In this document: positions 35,901-46,712 of the stretch, piece after piece | How positions within the stretch are numbered: the first letter of the stretch is position 1 | Layout of the letters: each line of letters opens with the position of its first letter | Position numbers and translations under genes: made by a program | The notes under the pieces: generated by a model | Told to the model about the DNA's origin: nothing | Seen by the model: the letters and a program-made list of their open reading frames with translations, nothing else | Database searches by the model: none | Assembly (NCBI RefSeq): GCF_000204055.1 | Contig: NW_006768773.1 | Location: forward strand, 1,271,879-1,335,878 | DNA from: Melampsora larici-populina 98AG31 | Taxonomy: Eukaryota > Basidiomycota > Pucciniomycetes > Pucciniales > Melampsoraceae | Reading direction: 5' to 3' | Length of the DNA: 64,000 nucleotides

Positions 35901-36128
35901 CTCCACCCAAAGTGGGACGGCCCGTTCATTATTAGAGAAGCTGACCCTCACGGTACGTACACCCTAATGACTTCAAACGGCCACGTCTTGAAAGCTAAAG
36001 TCAATGGCTGTCGACTTAAAAAATTCAAAGGTACCTCCGACGAGTTCTTCTTTGCATCAGCAAGACTCCACCAACGAGACAAGGCTGCTAGAAACCGAGG
36101 TAACAGGTCATCTAGTAATGGCGCGTGA
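32994..36128 (+). CDS. Pol of the Ty3/Gypsy element: protease end, RT, RNase H, integrase (1044 aa)
   Basis: Starts right after the gag stop, in the same frame. Residues 1-80 are the rest of the protease, ending with the LLILGLPWL block. Reverse transcriptase has VCVDYRALNKVT and the catalytic YLDDVIIYS near residue 300. RNase H starts at DTDASGTNIGAVLQQ near residue 451. Integrase has the zinc-binding H-H-C-C (HLDLGH near 673, CKAC near 709) and the D-D-E triad (WGMDFVGP near 738, TDNGSEF near 799, LDERFHG near 835). A GPF-type segment (HPKWDGPFII) follows near 975. The tail is basic (KAARNRGNRSSSNGA) and has no chromodomain. All catalytic residues are present, so it may be active apart from the stop upstream. 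Confidence 0.95.
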   Translation: MKQLHPTEMDIERVDPQNVRLANGARESCSEVVTFEAEFEDERSIATFKFNVRAFILPLPNILLILGLPWLRETKPLINFTSGNYIVKNGFVIRPRDYEPKLFTIEDKNFGDKLEHMARVIAPECWKEEVVTMDRLYKHHIETGDARPIKSHGRPHTPPEHATIKQFVEESIAQGIIEPSDSPWSSPLLLVKKPDGSHRVCVDYRALNKVTKKNAYPLPRIDDTYLFLSGAKYFSTIDLKSGFWQVPMNEADKEKTAFTCRSGHFQWKVMPFGLCNAPATFQEMMNSILKSVIDKFALVYLDDVIIYSKTEEDHEKHIETIFKILQKEGLVVSSKKCQFGKSSLLFLGHIVDGEGIRTNPEKINKIVEWPKPTNISHVRGFLNLCTYYKRFILKFSSIASPLYKLTEGSPKPGTSIIWGDEEQLAFEKLKTCLCETVPLKHPAPFRPFVLDTDASGTNIGAVLQQDTNEEIQKEVSFDYNLYQRNLKEKHLRPIAFESRKLSKTEQNYSAQERELLAIVHGLKHFRGFVEGSPVLVRTDHESLKYFKTQKHINRRLARFVDEIEFFDCHIIYRPGKEQLAADSLSRKPNTDFDQDPPETAPALFNIQDHEEIYHKLTEYKLKLLAGIDPSTIGTGDFMIDGNRLVKINIEDLGEDQRTVPTSKLEAEGICYKVHLDLGHRNKKDVTEAVTRGYWFPNIAKTVREVISLCKACQVHAAPSKQQGMPTQLMPRGKPFKKWGMDFVGPLPKTANGNQFLIRSIDYGTGWAYAKPLQATSSDAAVALVKEMTLNHGLPEEIVTDNGSEFISNNFKNYLKNNNIKQKNTSPYHPQTNGLDERFHGTLVNALRKFCSPYNQNLWDNYLNTCLFAYRASYSHSMKASPFYMAYGEEARLPSEEVSTKFDNSYENLELIARQRNLAVVKLKTTRQQLIEDLNQRAQARFKETEESYTERNLRPGDRVLRQFEGRPSKLHPKWDGPFIIREADPHGTYTLMTSNGHVLKAKVNGCRLKKFKGTSDEFFFASARLHQRDKAARNRGNRSSSNGA

Positions 36129-36264
36129 ATACTTCGAAACCGTGATAAACAACGCCTCTATCGATTTCATAACAGAAGTTCTGGAAAGACTAATTGTACT
36201 AAATGATTGTGGACTCAGAGAGATCACTCGTCGCAACAAAGGTAAATTCAAACAAGTAAACTAG
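36118..36264 (+). CDS. Small extra frame overlapping the end of pol (48 aa)
   Basis: ATG at 36118 overlaps the pol stop by 11 bases (ATGGCGCGTGA) in another frame. The 48-residue product is helical-looking (FITEVLERLIVLNDCGLREI then a basic end). The frame is open further upstream to 36004. It may be a third ORF or chance coding; no known family. Confidence 0.35.
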   Translation: MAREYFETVINNASIDFITEVLERLIVLNDCGLREITRRNKGKFKQVN

Positions 36265-36279
36265 GAAGTTTACAGGCTT

Positions 36280-36292
36280 AAGGAGGGGATGA
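36280..36292 (+). promoter_or_regulatory. Polypurine tract of the LTR element
   Basis: AAGGAGGGGATGA lies directly before the 3' LTR and is the expected plus-strand primer site. Confidence 0.85.
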
Positions 36293-36679
36293 TGTGATTC
36301 CCTATTTTGGACTTTCCCATTGTTCTCCTCATACGCGCTTTTCGCGCTTTTCTCTTTTCTTTCATTTCTCTTCAAATGCTTTCTATAAGTTCTTTTTCCT
36401 TATCGAGACGGACTCCACCGGATCCGTCCCGATCACTAACAGCTTGTAGACCTATTACTATTGTAAGCCGGATCCCATGGAACCGGATCCGGGTCATTCC
36501 ACCTCTCATATCTTGTATCACAACCAGAAGGTTGTTCTCCTCTGTACGACATCATTGTTTCCTTATTTGTACCATGCAGAGGATGCTCGCCCATATAAGG
36601 AGCTCGCATCTCCTTCGAAATGTAAACCCCAAGTTACTTCCCATCTATTTTCGCACTACTGAAAGTACGTGGAATCACA
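36293..36679 (+). repeat. 3' LTR (387 bp)
   Basis: Near-identical to 29961-30347. It begins TGTGATTCC, ends GGAATCACA and is followed by the GTAC target duplication. Confidence 0.95.
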
Positions 36680-36683
36680 GTAC

Positions 36684-38678
36684 CCATAACTTATTGTTAC
36701 TGTTAAGGCAATTCAGGTATATGCATCACTGTCAGATTTATATTGCTTGCATAATGTGCCATATAAGCTCATCATAACTTTTGAGATTTTAAATCAAATC
36801 AACTTGAGCTTGAAGCTTCCTTCCTGAAACACCCTTAGATTTAGTAGAGTTACAGAAGCTTCCTCTTTGTTGTGGGATCTTGGATACAAAATTGCATTGA
36901 TCAAATTGATTTAAGGAGCAGTGCCAATGCAACAGAGTGTTTCTTGATAGAGAATTCTCATCTCTGAAGTACATTGTCATTTCAAAAGAAACAAGTGGTT
37001 ATCCAGTCTGTCTACCTTAGAAACATCTTGTTCAGACTATCCAGAAGATACTCATAATCATTGATATATCCATCCACAATTGTCTGCCACAAAGGATTCT
37101 CTAGAAGTGAGAGGATAGACATTGCCAAAAGTGATTTAGACTTTCTGATTGGTCAGCATTGGATTGAGAACAACATACAAAATGACACATTGAGTTGAAA
37201 CCAGATGTTGTGTTCTGTCTTGAGAAACCCAACATCTTGATTATTTTTAGGAAACAGCTCTGGTAATCCTTCAAGAACAAATCAAGGCTGGGCTACTAAT
37301 ATGTATTTGGTGACAATATGTGTTCCAGAAGGAATATCCTAGGATCTCCTTATGCGGTGGACGTGGTAAAGATGAGGGTTACAAACTCTGATGTAAATGT
37401 GCTTTTTTGATGTTGCATGGTATCAACTGGCATGACAGCCACCCTTCGAGTGATCAAAGTGGCCGCACAAGTCAATCCTAAGTACAAGGTTGTTTTGCAA
37501 AAGCACCACAGGAAGTTTTATAACTTACACCCATGCACTTTGGCTTTGTATTCATGCTTATGCAATCGTATTTTCATGAAGCAATTCAAAGTCGTCAGCC
37601 CAGTCAGCCCAGTTTTCCACTGCAACGTGAGGAATTTAACCCTGGGCAGCGGGCTTACGATCCAAATGGACGGATATTGCTTAACCCTTCGGCATTTCCA
37701 AGGGCAGCAAATGTGTGTGTGTGATCCGTAACACTCGCTTCTCATTCCGCCTTTCTCATCCTCATTTATTTAGATTGCCAATTTTCACATGGGAAGGGCA
37801 AAATGACGCCACATGTTCCGAATTCATCAATGATCATAGAGTGAGGATTCAACCCTAACTGCGCCGAATGTTTTATTGTACGATGATGCTGAGAAAAACA
37901 CGGGCGAATGTGCGCTCAACTTTGGAGGTACAAAACTTTAAGTCTCGTCCGAAGATTCACTCAATCTCTGCATGGCACCGAGCTTGCGAGGTTTCAAGTG
38001 CCTTGGGTCGCAACCTTTTGGTAATAACGCTTGATAACTTGGGAAATGTTGGAACAGTATCTTTTTTGACTCAAGATCAAAGGATTTATTGTTATTTTCT
38101 GTTTGCAATAAGTCACGGTAAATTTGAATTTTAGTGATGCCAGTGATGATGTTGGTGGGAATATGAAGGTGGTGAACTGCTGCTGGCGCTGGTAGGACAT
38201 GAAGAATGAGGCTCAAACATCTCCCTTTTTATTATCCCTTGATACATCCCTCCCCTTCTCATCCCCATCAACTGAACACTGGTGGGTGAGAGGAAAGTTT
38301 TCTGTTTCAACACCTTTCTGTCTCGCTTGATTCCCTTGGTTCAGCAATTTTCTCGAGCTACATACACATTTCCCCACGCTCACCTACATTACATCTGCCA
38401 ACAAGGGTAGGCCAAGCGGATATGTATATCCCGAAGGAGGCTTCTTCGACTTCAGAGTCAGACGCCAATATCTGTCTCAAGACTCCATGCGAGTCGATAC
38501 ATATCTTACTGAATATCAGATTTTACGAATCGCCCTGCTTACCTAGACCTTTCCCCCTTCCTCGCCGCTATATCTCCAGTGTGTCTTGAGTGAGTACTTT
38601 AGTTGATGGTCGAAAGCCCTCGTTTCCTCTCGCCTTCAACTCGGCTTCGAGCTCCTAGTCTCCTCTCACCTCTTGAAC
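36684..38678. other. Intergenic, 2 kb
   Basis: No gene supported. A segment at about 37655-37865 is repeated at 46210-46413 (listed separately). The last few hundred bases are C/T-rich, typical of fungal promoters, and lead into the ATG at 38679. Confidence 0.45.
37655..37865. repeat. Dispersed repeat, copy 1
   Basis: Shares GATCCAAATG, CATTTCCAAGGGC, GTGTGATCCGT, CATATGGGAAGGG-type (here CACATGGGAAGGGC) and ATGACG..AC.TGTTC with 46210-46413 in the same order and orientation. It is probably an old transposon fragment. Confidence 0.6.
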
Positions 38679-41600
38679 ATGAACTCTGGCTCAAGTTCGA
38701 CTACTCGAAACCGTGATCGTCCACCAGTGACGCGAAATAGGTTTGGAACAATCGATTCTCAGCAAAACTATGACGATCGAGGCAGTAGTAAAGCTACAAG
38801 CGGCTCTGAGCGAATGTGAGTACAAGTGTAATATATCATTGAACCCTTAAGCGAGTCAAATCCAAAAACGCGATTCAAGTCTTTGACTGGTTTTGCTGCT
38901 TCACGAACATCGACTCCTAACCTCTCTTTAGAACTTCAAAACCATCTCGAATTCGATCGGTTCTTCAACACGGTCTACCTTCACCTCCGAATACCATCTC
39001 AAGCGCAGACACTGGTAGTGGCAGTGTTGGCGACAGCGCTGTCAAACCATCATCTCACTCAAGTTATCAACAAAACCTTCCTCGACGAAACGGAACTGCT
39101 ACTCGTCACAATCAATCATCTTCGATACAAACCATTCAGTCCAATACCACTGGTAGATTCAGCACACCTTCAACCAACATTAGCGATCCAACAGATCCCT
39201 CAAACTTACGACCAGCCAATCTATTTCACGGTACAGTACCATTCGATTTCACGACCAACCAATTAAACTTCATTTGACTCTTGCCCATTTTCACACTTAT
39301 GTAATCTAGGATCCTCGTCTAGGGTTCGCTTACGTCAATTGAGATCGGTCAGCTCCCTGGCAAGCTTCAAACAAGAATCTAACCCTCCCAGAGCACGACC
39401 ATCAACTCTTCATCGAGCATCGATCACCTCCACCAATTCTTCAGTCCGGCGTTCCATGGACCATTCTTCAGTGGAGGGCAAATCAGTCTCAAGCACTCGT
39501 TCTCACTTTGACCCTACCCATACTTCCACACTCCCTCGAAACAGTAAGACTACGCAGATCCGACGAATCTCATCGGTGTGGAAATCCCAAGGAAACGCTC
39601 CTAAAGATGCCCCTCGACACTCTCTCGAAATTTCACCTACCAAGACAATCGTTCCACCGGCTCTGGTCACAGATGTTCCCATCCCCAAGCGTACATCTAC
39701 CAACGATCTTTCTAACACTACCCTTCACAAGGCTTCGCCGTCCGATTTATCCATTACCTCTCTAAACAAAATCAGTGTCAGACCCGGCCGTACCGGATCA
39801 AGCGGATCAAGCGGATCGTTGGATCTTATAGGCAGCAAGGTGCTGGTCCGAGAACGACGCTCCCAAAGCACTCTTTCAAAGATTGATGAACCACCGAGCT
39901 CGCAACGCTCTAAGAGACTCGTCAGTATGAAGGAGAAAAATAAACGAGTTCAGTTTTCTGTATCTCATCTTGCTGTGTTCATCCTCCTTTCCGTTGACTG
40001 ACGACGATTTGCTCTCTCATTGAAATCAGATACTCGCCAACATCAACGCCACTCTCTCACCGCCCACTTCACCTACAAAAGGTGATCAGCAGCCTCCTTC
40101 ATCTGAGCCACCATTACCACCGCCCCCACCTTCCTCTGGTTCATCATCTCCATCCTCCAGCTCATCGTCTGATCTCGACGATCGTTCAGCAACCTTTCAA
40201 TCAGTTCTGTCCGAGTCTGAGCCACTCCCTGAACCATTGGACGACTTGGAGTCGCCTGGACCAACAACAAGCAGTTCAAAGAACTCTCTGACCATTCCGC
40301 GTCAATCAGGTCTCATTCCGTTCGCTCAGGGATACAGTCCAAGTCCTAGGAAGGTCTCGAATCCCAGCCAAAACAAAGCCTTGAAAGATGAAGCTGGAAG
40401 AGACGAGGATGTTCGACTGGGCAGCGTGCGCGGCAAGGGCCCTGGCTCACGGCTGCCACTTAGTTGTTTCGAGATGGGAGAAGATGACGATGGGATGACT
40501 GGAAATGCAGGAGAAAATCTTCCCGACGATGGAGAGCAGGACGATCTGGACCGAACGTTGACTCATGGAGTACCACCGGATAATGAGAGACAATATCGAG
40601 GTGATGTAAAAATCAAAGAGCCTATGAGACAAAGTCAAATCCCTCACTCCAAGCGAGATACGCAAACGTCGAAGCTAGTTCCGAATCTGCGTGCGGATAC
40701 CGGTATTTCCGCGGCTCAGACGATAGACAATCATCGCCTACGTTCATCTTCGGTTGATGATTTTACGTCCGCCGACTTGCCTCAGCTTCAGCAGCTTCAT
40801 GGGCATGGACAGCCTAGAAATAGCAGGTCATCAAGCAATCACAGCCGCGAGCCGTCAGAGTCCAGATCCATGCAAACCTCATCGAGCGAGACCATTGGCA
40901 AAGGGTTGGGAGGCTCACGAGACTCGCTTTCTTCCCCTACTCACTCTGACTCTTATCGACATCCAGAGTATGAAGACCAAGACGATGCAGATGATATAGA
41001 CCACCGTCTGGATTGGGTTGACAATGACGCCCATCGAGTTCCTGCTCGACTCGAGACCGAAGAAGAGATGCGGACGCCGGTGAAGACTCGAACAGGTCCG
41101 CTCCGTCACTCAAGCTCAGTAAATAATTTTGCAGCTGAAGACCATCTTCATCAAGCCTCTCGATCGGTCCTCGCCCCCCTCTCATCTATCTCTAGTCGTC
41201 GTGGCCCCGTACATAGGACGGGCCTACCCAATCATCAACGCGTGTCGTCACATGACCCTCCTTCAGGATATCATGTCATGCACAGGTCAGAAGATCTTTC
41301 CGTCCGCCAGAACAGTCCTCCCCTGCCTGCTTCATCGCCATTGAAGAGCCGAAGGTCGGGTACCCGCCCTACCCGCGCTAGCTCGCTTCTTCCTTCCTCT
41401 CGGCCCTCCTTACACGAAGATCATATCGACCCGGACTTGACCGCTCATTCTGTAGCTAATCCCTCTCTCACATATTCTCGAGCCTCATCTACATCTCACT
41501 ACCGTCGTCACAATCAACCAACGGAAGAGTGGGATGATCCTAAACCACGCTCCTCCATCTTTCCTAGTAGCCGAACTGAACCACATCCATCTACGGCGAT

Positions 41601-44600
41601 GATTGCTTCCAAAACCAAATCGATCCTTACAAACTCTCAATCATCTCCACCTCAATCCTATTCACGTCGACCGAGACCTGGTTTACCTGATCATTTCATT
41701 CAGCCTCCACGTTCGAATGGAGCTAGTCAAAGCTCAGATGGACGATCGAGCTCTCGTATCTCTGCTGTCATGTCAAATCATTCGGGCAAGCAGATTTTTG
41801 ACCCAACATCTTCGCCTGACCGTCGGCACAGTATGGAACCCTCCAATCCAAAATCAGACCGATTTGATCGACATGGTAAACCTCTTGACTTGCTACCAAG
41901 TCCTCGCCGTCATAACACCTACAATCTAGCTTCCCCTAGAAAATCACCAAAACGTTACATGGTCAATGACTCGCGTCGCTCGATGCTCGGCGACAGCCGG
42001 AATTCTTCAATTGATCAAAGCGGGCCTTATTCTTCATCTATGATAAACGGGTCCATGTCGGTAAGAGAGTTGAGAAGAGGAGTAGAGTCATCTTTATCAT
42101 TCTATGAACCATCACCTTCTCAAAATTTCATCAATCGTTCTGGTAAATCACTATTTCGTACTAAACACTCTAGTCTGACTGACGAATTTGGAATGGGACA
42201 TCTCGAACGATCTCAGTCTGTCATGGGTGGTGGTCAGTATCTTCATCATAGTAGTTTTCTTTGATGGTTTTAATCAGGTTGATATGAAACTGTAGGGTCT
42301 TCACTTTCGCTGATTATGCCCTTGTCTTTCCCTCCATCACATCTTTGGTCATGGTGTGGGTTTTTTAGTCTATGATCCTCGAAACCTGACCACCGGACAG
42401 ATACGGAATCGGAACTGGAACTCGAATAATACCATTTTCTCAGGCCACCGAGAGGCCAGAGCTAGATATGAAGAAGATGATGATGGGTTGTCTGCTACTA
42501 CTTACAACTACCCGCAATCAAACACATATACAGCTGGATCTAATGAGTCAAGTGGTCGTAGGAGTAAACATCAGGGTGACTCAACTTTTGCATCTAGTAT
42601 ATTACTTTGCTTCGATGTCCTGACAAGATCTATTCAATGAATGATTATAGAATCCCCATCTCGAGATGGAGTTATTCGCTCAGAATCAATGCTGAACGCT
42701 ATGAGGCGAAGCAATGTGACAAGCACACCCACCAAACACAGACCATCGCTAGAAAGAGACCGCACCGTACGCGGCAGTGGTGGTGGTGGCGCCCGATCGA
42801 CAGGAAGTCTTCAACTTACTCATGTGATTCGAGGTAGTCTGGATAGTACACGTCATGGTAGTATAGCTGATCATCAATCATCTAGCTCAGGTGGTTCATC
42901 TAGACGGCAACATGGTCAATCTAGAATGACACAAGCATCTCTCCTTGGTAGTGGTCGTGGACCCCCACGAACACCCAATTTGAACAACTCAATCAATCAT
43001 CGAGTAACTTCCAATACACGTGCACCCACCCGTGCTGAATCCTCTCGTGCAGGTGCCTTGGGAACAGGCCTTCTGAGTCCGACGCCAGAAGTTGAACATC
43101 ATAAATTGCTCATCGAGGCTCTAGAAAGCTTGGATCAGAGTCAACTTCGGAACTCGTCTACAAACTCAGAAGACGATTCCCACAGTTTGTTGGTTCAACT
43201 CGTCTCTTCAGTTGTCAAACACAGTTGTAGGATCAATGCGGGCCTAAAAGAATTGGTCGACTCCGGGGTCAACTCACAAGTAGAATTAGAACTCTTAGAC
43301 GATGAGGCTGAGGATGAACGCGGTGACAGTGAGCAAAGGTATAGGTATGATGAACGCAATGCAGGTCCAGCAAGTAGTCGAAAGTCGAGTAGTACAATAC
43401 GAAAGGTTGAAATCATGCAAGCGGAGCGATCTCAAATTGAGCGAGTGCATGGTCAATTAGTGAGATCATCTAATGATCAGATTCGTGACTTGACGGAAAC
43501 TTTGATTTGTCTCAATAAACTTCAACGTCAAACTGAACGAGAATCAAATGCGATGCGTCGCTTTGAGAACACTTCCAATATTAGCAGTGAGGACCACCGC
43601 CTTTCGTCTGGTCTTGCGATGGGTAGTCATTCAAGGTCGATAAGTAGAGCGAGTGGATATATAAGTCGATCAGCGAGTCCTACCAAACTGCGACAATTCA
43701 GCGGTATTACTCCACTTTCACGCATCGACTCTGTCGATGACGACTCTCCATTGGCTAGAGTCAGTAAGAAGATCAGTGTTAACAACACTCCTGTGTCCCC
43801 TGTGGCAGCCACCAGTAGAGACCGCCAGTCTCTGATCGACCTACCCGCACGAGCTTATACAGTTGCGTTTGCTCAGAATCGACATCACTCGCTGGGTGTA
43901 GGAAGGACTAATTCTATTGGGCGAGCCCAAAAAGATCGACCACCAATAAGAAGTCGGCTTTCGTTAGTCTCATCCCCTTCCTTTCCTTTTGATTGAGTTG
44001 AAGAATGAAGATGATTCATCAGAAAGCTGATGACGTATACCCTTGACGTAATAGTGGTATCGAACCAAGAGCTAGCCGAGGTGATGAGCCAATTGATGAA
44101 TTTGCATCCTATCGAACCTCATTTGATTCACAACATTCACAACAGTCACAACATCAATCACGTTCAAGTATCTCTGATCGTAATAACCGTTCTGAAGGAA
44201 AAACAGAGTCAGCACGTCAGTCTATGGAAGGAAACCAAACCACGCACTCGATCTTGAACCGACCACAACGTAGTTCAACTAATCAATCAACCTCTACCAC
44301 CATACGTGGCACACAATCGATGATGATGATGTTTCCGAGGACCCCAAAAAGATTGACTACAAGCTTAGTTACCGAGCTCAATGCGCATTCCAACTATTCT
44401 CCCACACATTCAAGGGTGATCAAGACTAGACAGTATAGTGATGAAGAGGAAGAACAGGAAGAAGATTACCATGACGATGAAGATGAGCAAAGGAGGAGGT
44501 TAGGAACTAGCATCAATCGATCACAGAGCTCGATGAGCCATATACTTGATCGCGCCCAAACAATGCTTTCCCGTGCAGGTCACCGCGACGACTCAGATCT

Positions 44601-45303
44601 GGCTTTAGGCTCTAGTAGAGGTCGTTACCATAGTGATGCTTCGATGAGTTCGAGTTTACGAAATGTCATCAGTCAAGAGCAAATCAGAAGTACGGGCGAG
44701 AGAGCAAGGAGAAAAGAAAACGGTGATGATGAGTGGAATAATCTTCAACATGAAAGGACTCGTAAATTGACAAGTCGATCAACTATGGACTTGAACCAAT
44801 TTGAATCTTATCAAAATAGGAACGAATTTAATGATGATGATGGACAAACACCTATGAAGAAGCGTACGAGTCGGAATGCACATTCACAAGGAACTGATTC
44901 AAAGTATAGGTTTGGAAGAAATGAGAGAGGAGATGGTGAAAGTGTGATGATGAATGAAGAAGAAGTAGAAGAGGAAGAAGCGGGAATGAAGAAAGTAAGA
45001 TCTAGAAAGATGAGTGCAGCAACAGCCGCATTAGAAAGATTAAGTCATTTAGGTGGTAAAAGTTGGGGAGGTCGAATTTCTTCTGCCATGAGTAGTAGTG
45101 GATCTGGATCAGCAAAGATGGAGGATTCGAGGAAAAAGAAAGGAGATAGAGAAGGAACTGATGAAGGTCTTGGAGAACATCTTCAAGAAGGATTTGATGG
45201 AGGACTTGTGAGAAGTTCTACTATGATTGAAGGTGGTAGGAAAAGAGGTCAATCGATACATCAATTATGGAAGATGAAGCGATCATCGATTGCTAGAAGT
45301 TGA
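38679..45303 (+). CDS. Large Ser-rich protein (2000 aa), unknown function
   Basis: Seven exons: 38679-38815, 38932-39230, 39310-39959, 40030-42232, 42444-42596, 42651-43962, 44055-45303. The phases close and the total is exactly 2001 codons. The protein is Ser/Arg/His/Asp-rich and probably largely disordered, with many SSS, RHSSS and SPRK-like words that suggest phosphorylation. Ordered parts are few: a Pro-rich tract (PPLPPPPPSSG) early in exon 4, and a coiled-coil-like region around residues 1295-1460 (HKLLIEALESLDQSQ, LLVQLVSSVVKHSC, DLTETLICLNKLQRQTERE). The C-terminus is basic. I do not recognise it; a cortical or cytoskeletal scaffold would fit the composition but is a guess. The donors ending exons 3 and 5 have alternatives. 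Confidence 0.7.
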
Positions 45304-45723
45304 AAAAGATGTTATGTATTGTCAGATGGAATAGGTTGATATGGGTTTCTTATTTTGAAGAATTTGTTGGATTAGCTGCAGGGAGAGAAAATGTGAGTGT
45401 GAGGGTCACATAAACAGATAAAATTATTAATCTACATCTTTCTGGACTCGACTTTTCCAACCTCACTTTTATTCTACAAAAAAAATTAAAGAAGAAAAAA
45501 ACAAGCAAGAAGAGTAGAATCTTTTTTGATTTTTGATTAGTCGTTATTTGTCAGATTTCCAGTCTTTGGGTTATTATTGGGTTCTATGTCTCTGTTATAA
45601 GTATATATATATATAAATATCTTTTTTTATTTCTTTATTTGAATTTTCTCTTGTGACTTTAATCTTCTTTTTTTTTCTCTTTAAATTGGGTTTCAATCAA
45701 GTTTTTTTTTTGTAAGTTAATAT

Positions 45724-45747
45724 GATGAGATGAGATGAGATGAGATG
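45724..45747. repeat. GATGA microsatellite, nearly five units
   Basis: Perfect pentanucleotide repeat of 24 bases in the AT-rich flank. Confidence 0.9.
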
Positions 45748-46209
45748 TTATTTTTTTCTTTATTCTTTGTGGTTTAATTGTTCTTTCTTTTGGTTTGATT
45801 TCATGAAACATGAAAAAAAAAGAATTAATGAATGAGAAGTTGATTTATAGAAAAAAACAAGTTTGGTTGCAAAGAAAAATGCCTAAATTCTTTTTTCTTG
45901 TTTTTTTTCACATTTACTTTTAAGCAATGATTTATCTTGATACCATGTTCAATTCAAATCCATTGGTGTTTGGCCCTTGGCAGCCATTAACATGTACAAA
46001 AGACTATCACTCCCATTCAAATGTTAAAGAGTGACACCCTTTCAAGCTTGCTGAGCCTTCCTTTCATCCCAGGAGAATTCATAAACATTTACTTTTCAGT
46101 CAACTATCGAATACAATCCACCACTGAAGCTTTTGAAACTGGATCACATTTTGTATGTGGCTCTCACGTTGGCTGACACTCTAGGGTCACTGGATTGGTG
46201 GCACTGGCA

Positions 46210-46413
46210 ATGCTCTTACAATCCAAATGCAATGGTCATACAACCTTCTACATTTCCAAGGGCTGTGTGATCCGTCCAACACTGCTCTACTGGCCCCTCC
46301 CAATTGAAATCTCATTGTGATTCAATTAGATTCCCAATCATCATATGGGAAGGGAAAGATGACGGCACGTGTTCAGACTTCATCATCAAGTGTCTTAATT
46401 GTAACTTAGGCCT
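46210..46413. repeat. Dispersed repeat, copy 2
   Basis: Same element order as 37655-37865 (CAATCCAAATG, CATTTCCAAGGGC, TGTGTGATCCGT, CATATGGGAAGGG, ATGACGGCACGTGTTC). The two copies flank the 2000-aa gene in direct orientation about 8.55 kb apart. Confidence 0.6.
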
Positions 46414-46712
46414 CCATCTCTTAAATCAAGTCTTTTGGTCCAGCCCTTCAAGATTTTCAAAGCCTAGAACAGAGTTTGATTGGCTACTTCAGATAACATC
46501 ATTTCTTGATGTCTTTCTGTTGATTAGCATGTCAGTCACGGGTTCTTCCTTATATGCAATTCAGCAACCCATCAGGCTCATCTAGTAACTTATTCTATGG
46601 TGGTCTCATTTGATGATTGATAGGGTCAATAAATAAGAAAGATGATTTACATTACAATAGGACCCAAAAGAAAGAACCCAAAGAAAGATTATTAGTATGA
46701 TATTGACATTGT

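Larger units (their letters stand above)
29961..36679 (+). mobile_element. Complete Ty3/Gypsy LTR retrotransposon (6.7 kb)
   Basis: Two 387-bp LTRs (29961-30347 and 36293-36679) begin TGTGATTCC and end GGAATCACA, a perfect 9-bp terminal inversion. They differ at only two sites, so the insertion is young. GTAC flanks both sides (29957-29960, 36680-36683) as target duplication. Inside lie gag and pol in the order protease, reverse transcriptase, RNase H, integrase, which defines Ty3/Gypsy. A polypurine tract (AAGGAGGGGATGA) sits just before the 3' LTR. No clear tRNA primer-binding site follows the 5' LTR. Gag-protease and pol are in one frame but parted by a TAA. No chromodomain is seen. Confidence 0.95.
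45304..46712. other. Convergent intergenic region with simple repeats
   Basis: Very AT-rich 3' flank of the Ser-rich gene with T-runs, a TA tract (45602-45615) and a GATGA repeat (45724-45747). A dispersed repeat at 46210-46413 matches 37655-37865. No gene is seen. Confidence 0.5.

Noticed and set aside
35900..36128. Chromodomain at the end of the integrase
   Set aside because: Only a GPF-type segment and a basic tail are present; no aromatic chromodomain pattern is seen.
41603..41929. Alternative-frame proteins inside the Ser-rich gene
   Set aside because: Overlap the long exon-4 frame, whose composition and phase continuity identify it as the real one.
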